Shown in pieces: positions 63,601 to 64,000 of a stretch of 64,000 nt of DNA. Numbering within the stretch: the first letter of the stretch is position 1; the number at the start of each line of letters is the position of its first letter. The stretch covers positions 248,001 through 312,000 of the forward strand of contig NZ_FQXG01000004.1 of assembly GCF_900129905.1 (NCBI RefSeq). Reading direction: 5' to 3'. Source of the stretch: Ferrimonas marina (lineage in GTDB: Bacteria; Pseudomonadota; Gammaproteobacteria; Enterobacterales; Shewanellaceae). The notes under the pieces are model-generated. The model was not told the DNA's origin, did no database searches, and worked only from the letters and a program-made list of their open reading frames with translations. Both the position numbers and the translations under genes were made by a program.

Positions 63601-64000
63601 GGCGCTGGAGCTGCTGTTCGCCATCGATCCCAAGGTGCCGAAGAAGCTGCGGGGTGATCCATTGAGGCTGGGGCAGGTGCTGACCAACCTGGTGGCCAAT
63701 GCGCTGAAATTTACCGAGCAGGGCGAGGTGGTGCTGTCGGTCAACCAGATCGCCCAAGCGAAGGAGCAAACCACCCTGTGCTTCTCGGTGCGGGATACCG
63801 GCATCGGCATGACCCAGGAGCAGCAGGACCGGCTGTTCCACTCCTTCAGTCAGGCCGACACCTCCACCACCCGCAAGTACGGCGGCACCGGGCTGGGGCT
63901 GGCCATCAGCCAACACCTGGTCAAGCTGATGGGCGGCGAGATCCAGGTGGACTCCGCCCCGGGGGTGGGCAGCGCCTTCCAGTTTACCGTGCCCCTAGGC
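60614..64000 (+). CDS. Multi-PAS sensor histidine kinase, 3' truncated by window edge
   Basis: Open frame from TTG 60614 (GGGGAG upstream) to the last base, 1129 residues so far. Order: membrane helix ([20 protein letters not shown], about 15-35); periplasmic dCache-like sensor (40-295, with [11 protein letters not shown] and [10 protein letters not shown]); second helix near 302-322; HAMP-like linker; three or four PAS domains (about 395-500, 515-625, 640-760, 765-880); HisKA with [19 protein letters not shown] and His912; HATPase with N-box [12 protein letters not shown] near 1022, DTGIGM near 1060, [10 protein letters not shown] near 1093. Receiver or Hpt domains probably follow, as this kinase subtype (BarA-like) is usually hybrid; that part is unseen. 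Ligand unknown. Confidence 0.93.
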   Translation, partial: MNKSATPPPLRRQVVWQLVLPMVFLLALGMGINLYLEQKRWYADVNDELEEELILAVERLDSLLDNVSQTINLTVTHLKTQSLPGDERLYRLTRQHLNNDPDIYGSAIALEPSLYGRRFAPYSWQDQNGRHSMDIAANAYDYTDGSWDWWELPRTTNKAVWTPAYFDENAGNVLMTTYSAPIYIDGVFNGVVTADLELENLADRLQMSSSELMVADKQGRLIAHERTEMILTAEIGDLLADTEENRQLRSETDTLKSGFRRLKLANGSYLVLAYRRMPVTDWLVVLFRPAAVVDAPIYAEYRRVLMQLVTFSLLFALITWLLGNRLLSPLQQLRERVGQLQRGGCDMTPLANPGTEELQALDHALLAMADTLAEREKRLQDAHGTRLAGLLEGMGDGAFYFSMDAEGCLIRVSDSVQSALGYEPEIFCHKFARLLTDNPANEANWRYQRQVLAGEPVPPHPLELRHQDGRVRQFNVYLQPIRDEQDQVIGAEAMLTDISDEVEAGRWYQSIIEAAPDAILLVEPEGRIVYLNEQAEKLTGYDKQELLGQAVEILLPKGFRGHHPTLRQRFTQDSHPRPMGLNKDLSLLRKDGLELAVEISLSQLPEVPGRKRKISAIIRDITARKRSELALKQAKRQLEAITESVPGVVFQVVIEGPPSGPRCTFISAGITAALGLTQQQVLEDIRSLFNQVHPDDRSILRNALKESLNPHQDWRSEMRIAPIGGDYRWFVIGARSDEAASGLPRWTGFMVDITEQKAMAKQLEASEAHFRALFDNAGIGIVTLSDKGVINAMNERFTQFAARDEQQLVGQHISLLLPGEERDHFATEIEPLLSGERRHLAKELRYRKADGELRWADIRLVRLGTSSPETALVLTMSDITERRQVNEALKQAKSAADTASQAKSDFLANMSHEIRTPMNAIIGMTQLCMQTELQPRQADYLSKIHSASQTLLGLLNDVLDYSKIEAGKLELEHTDFTLDSVLEQLSDLFAAKANDKALELLFAIDPKVPKKLRGDPLRLGQVLTNLVANALKFTEQGEVVLSVNQIAQAKEQTTLCFSVRDTGIGMTQEQQDRLFHSFSQADTSTTRKYGGTGLGLAISQHLVKLMGGEIQVDSAPGVGSAFQFTVPLG

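Overview
The window reads as one contiguous stretch of chromosome from a high-GC gammaproteobacterium. Leucine and valine degradation operons, etfBA, a lysine-riboswitch/NhaC-type transporter pair, the rcsF-trmO neighbourhood, YgfZ, PrdX-type deacylase, YrbG and a curli locus together fit the Shewanella/Ferrimonas side of Alteromonadales. Ferrimonas is my best guess because of the high GC. This is inference from gene content, not a database match. No phage, plasmid, integrase, transposase or CRISPR locus was seen.

Layout. 1-7.7 kb: leucine catabolism operon, entered mid-gene (liuA', liuB, liuC, liuD, HMG-CoA lyase, two CoA-transferase subunits) with a terminator. 7.7-13.1 kb: minus-strand lipoprotein hydrolase, thymidine kinase, a lysine-riboswitch-controlled NhaC-family transporter, and etfBA. 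13.4-20 kb: H-NS, two exported amidohydrolase-like proteins, then rcsF, trmO and a hexapeptide acyltransferase chained by ATGA overlaps. 20-25 kb: CHASE/degenerate-GGDEF protein, proS, a heptanucleotide CTAG-rich repeat tract, a patatin phospholipase. 25-31 kb: valine/isoleucine catabolism operon (thiolase, mmsA, acyl-CoA dehydrogenase, HIBYL-CoA hydrolase, mmsB). 31-46 kb: mixed housekeeping and uncharacterised genes, including metA with MetJ boxes, ygfZ, fpr, a dicarboxylate/amino-acid symporter, a FAN1-like VRR-NUC protein, a PP2C phosphatase and three envelope proteins. 46.1-47.9 kb: tRNA-Phe and tRNA-Asn genes followed by an array of decayed tRNA-Phe copies, several split in the T arm by a 73-bp insert. 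47.9-51.2 kb: prolyl-tRNA deacylase, YrbG-type antiporter, GST and csgD. 51.2-54.5 kb: minus-strand curli operon csgEFGBA with an unusually long CsgA. 54.6-57.1 kb: divergent AMMECR1/MEMO/radical-SAM genes sharing a perfect palindrome. 57.3-64 kb: deaD helicase, two small exported proteins and a multi-PAS hybrid-type sensor kinase that runs off the end.

How genes work together. The liu and mms operons feed electrons from isovaleryl-CoA and isobutyryl-CoA dehydrogenases to EtfBA; the CoA transferase and thiolase turn acetoacetate into acetyl-CoA. CsgD, CsgEFG and CsgBA form a complete curli regulator, secretion apparatus and fibre set.

Most unusual parts: the tRNA-Phe-derived repeat array (46.7-47.9 kb), the tandem amidohydrolase with one dead half and a His-rich tail plus its ligand-less partner, the palindrome between the amr genes, and the CTAG heptamer tract.
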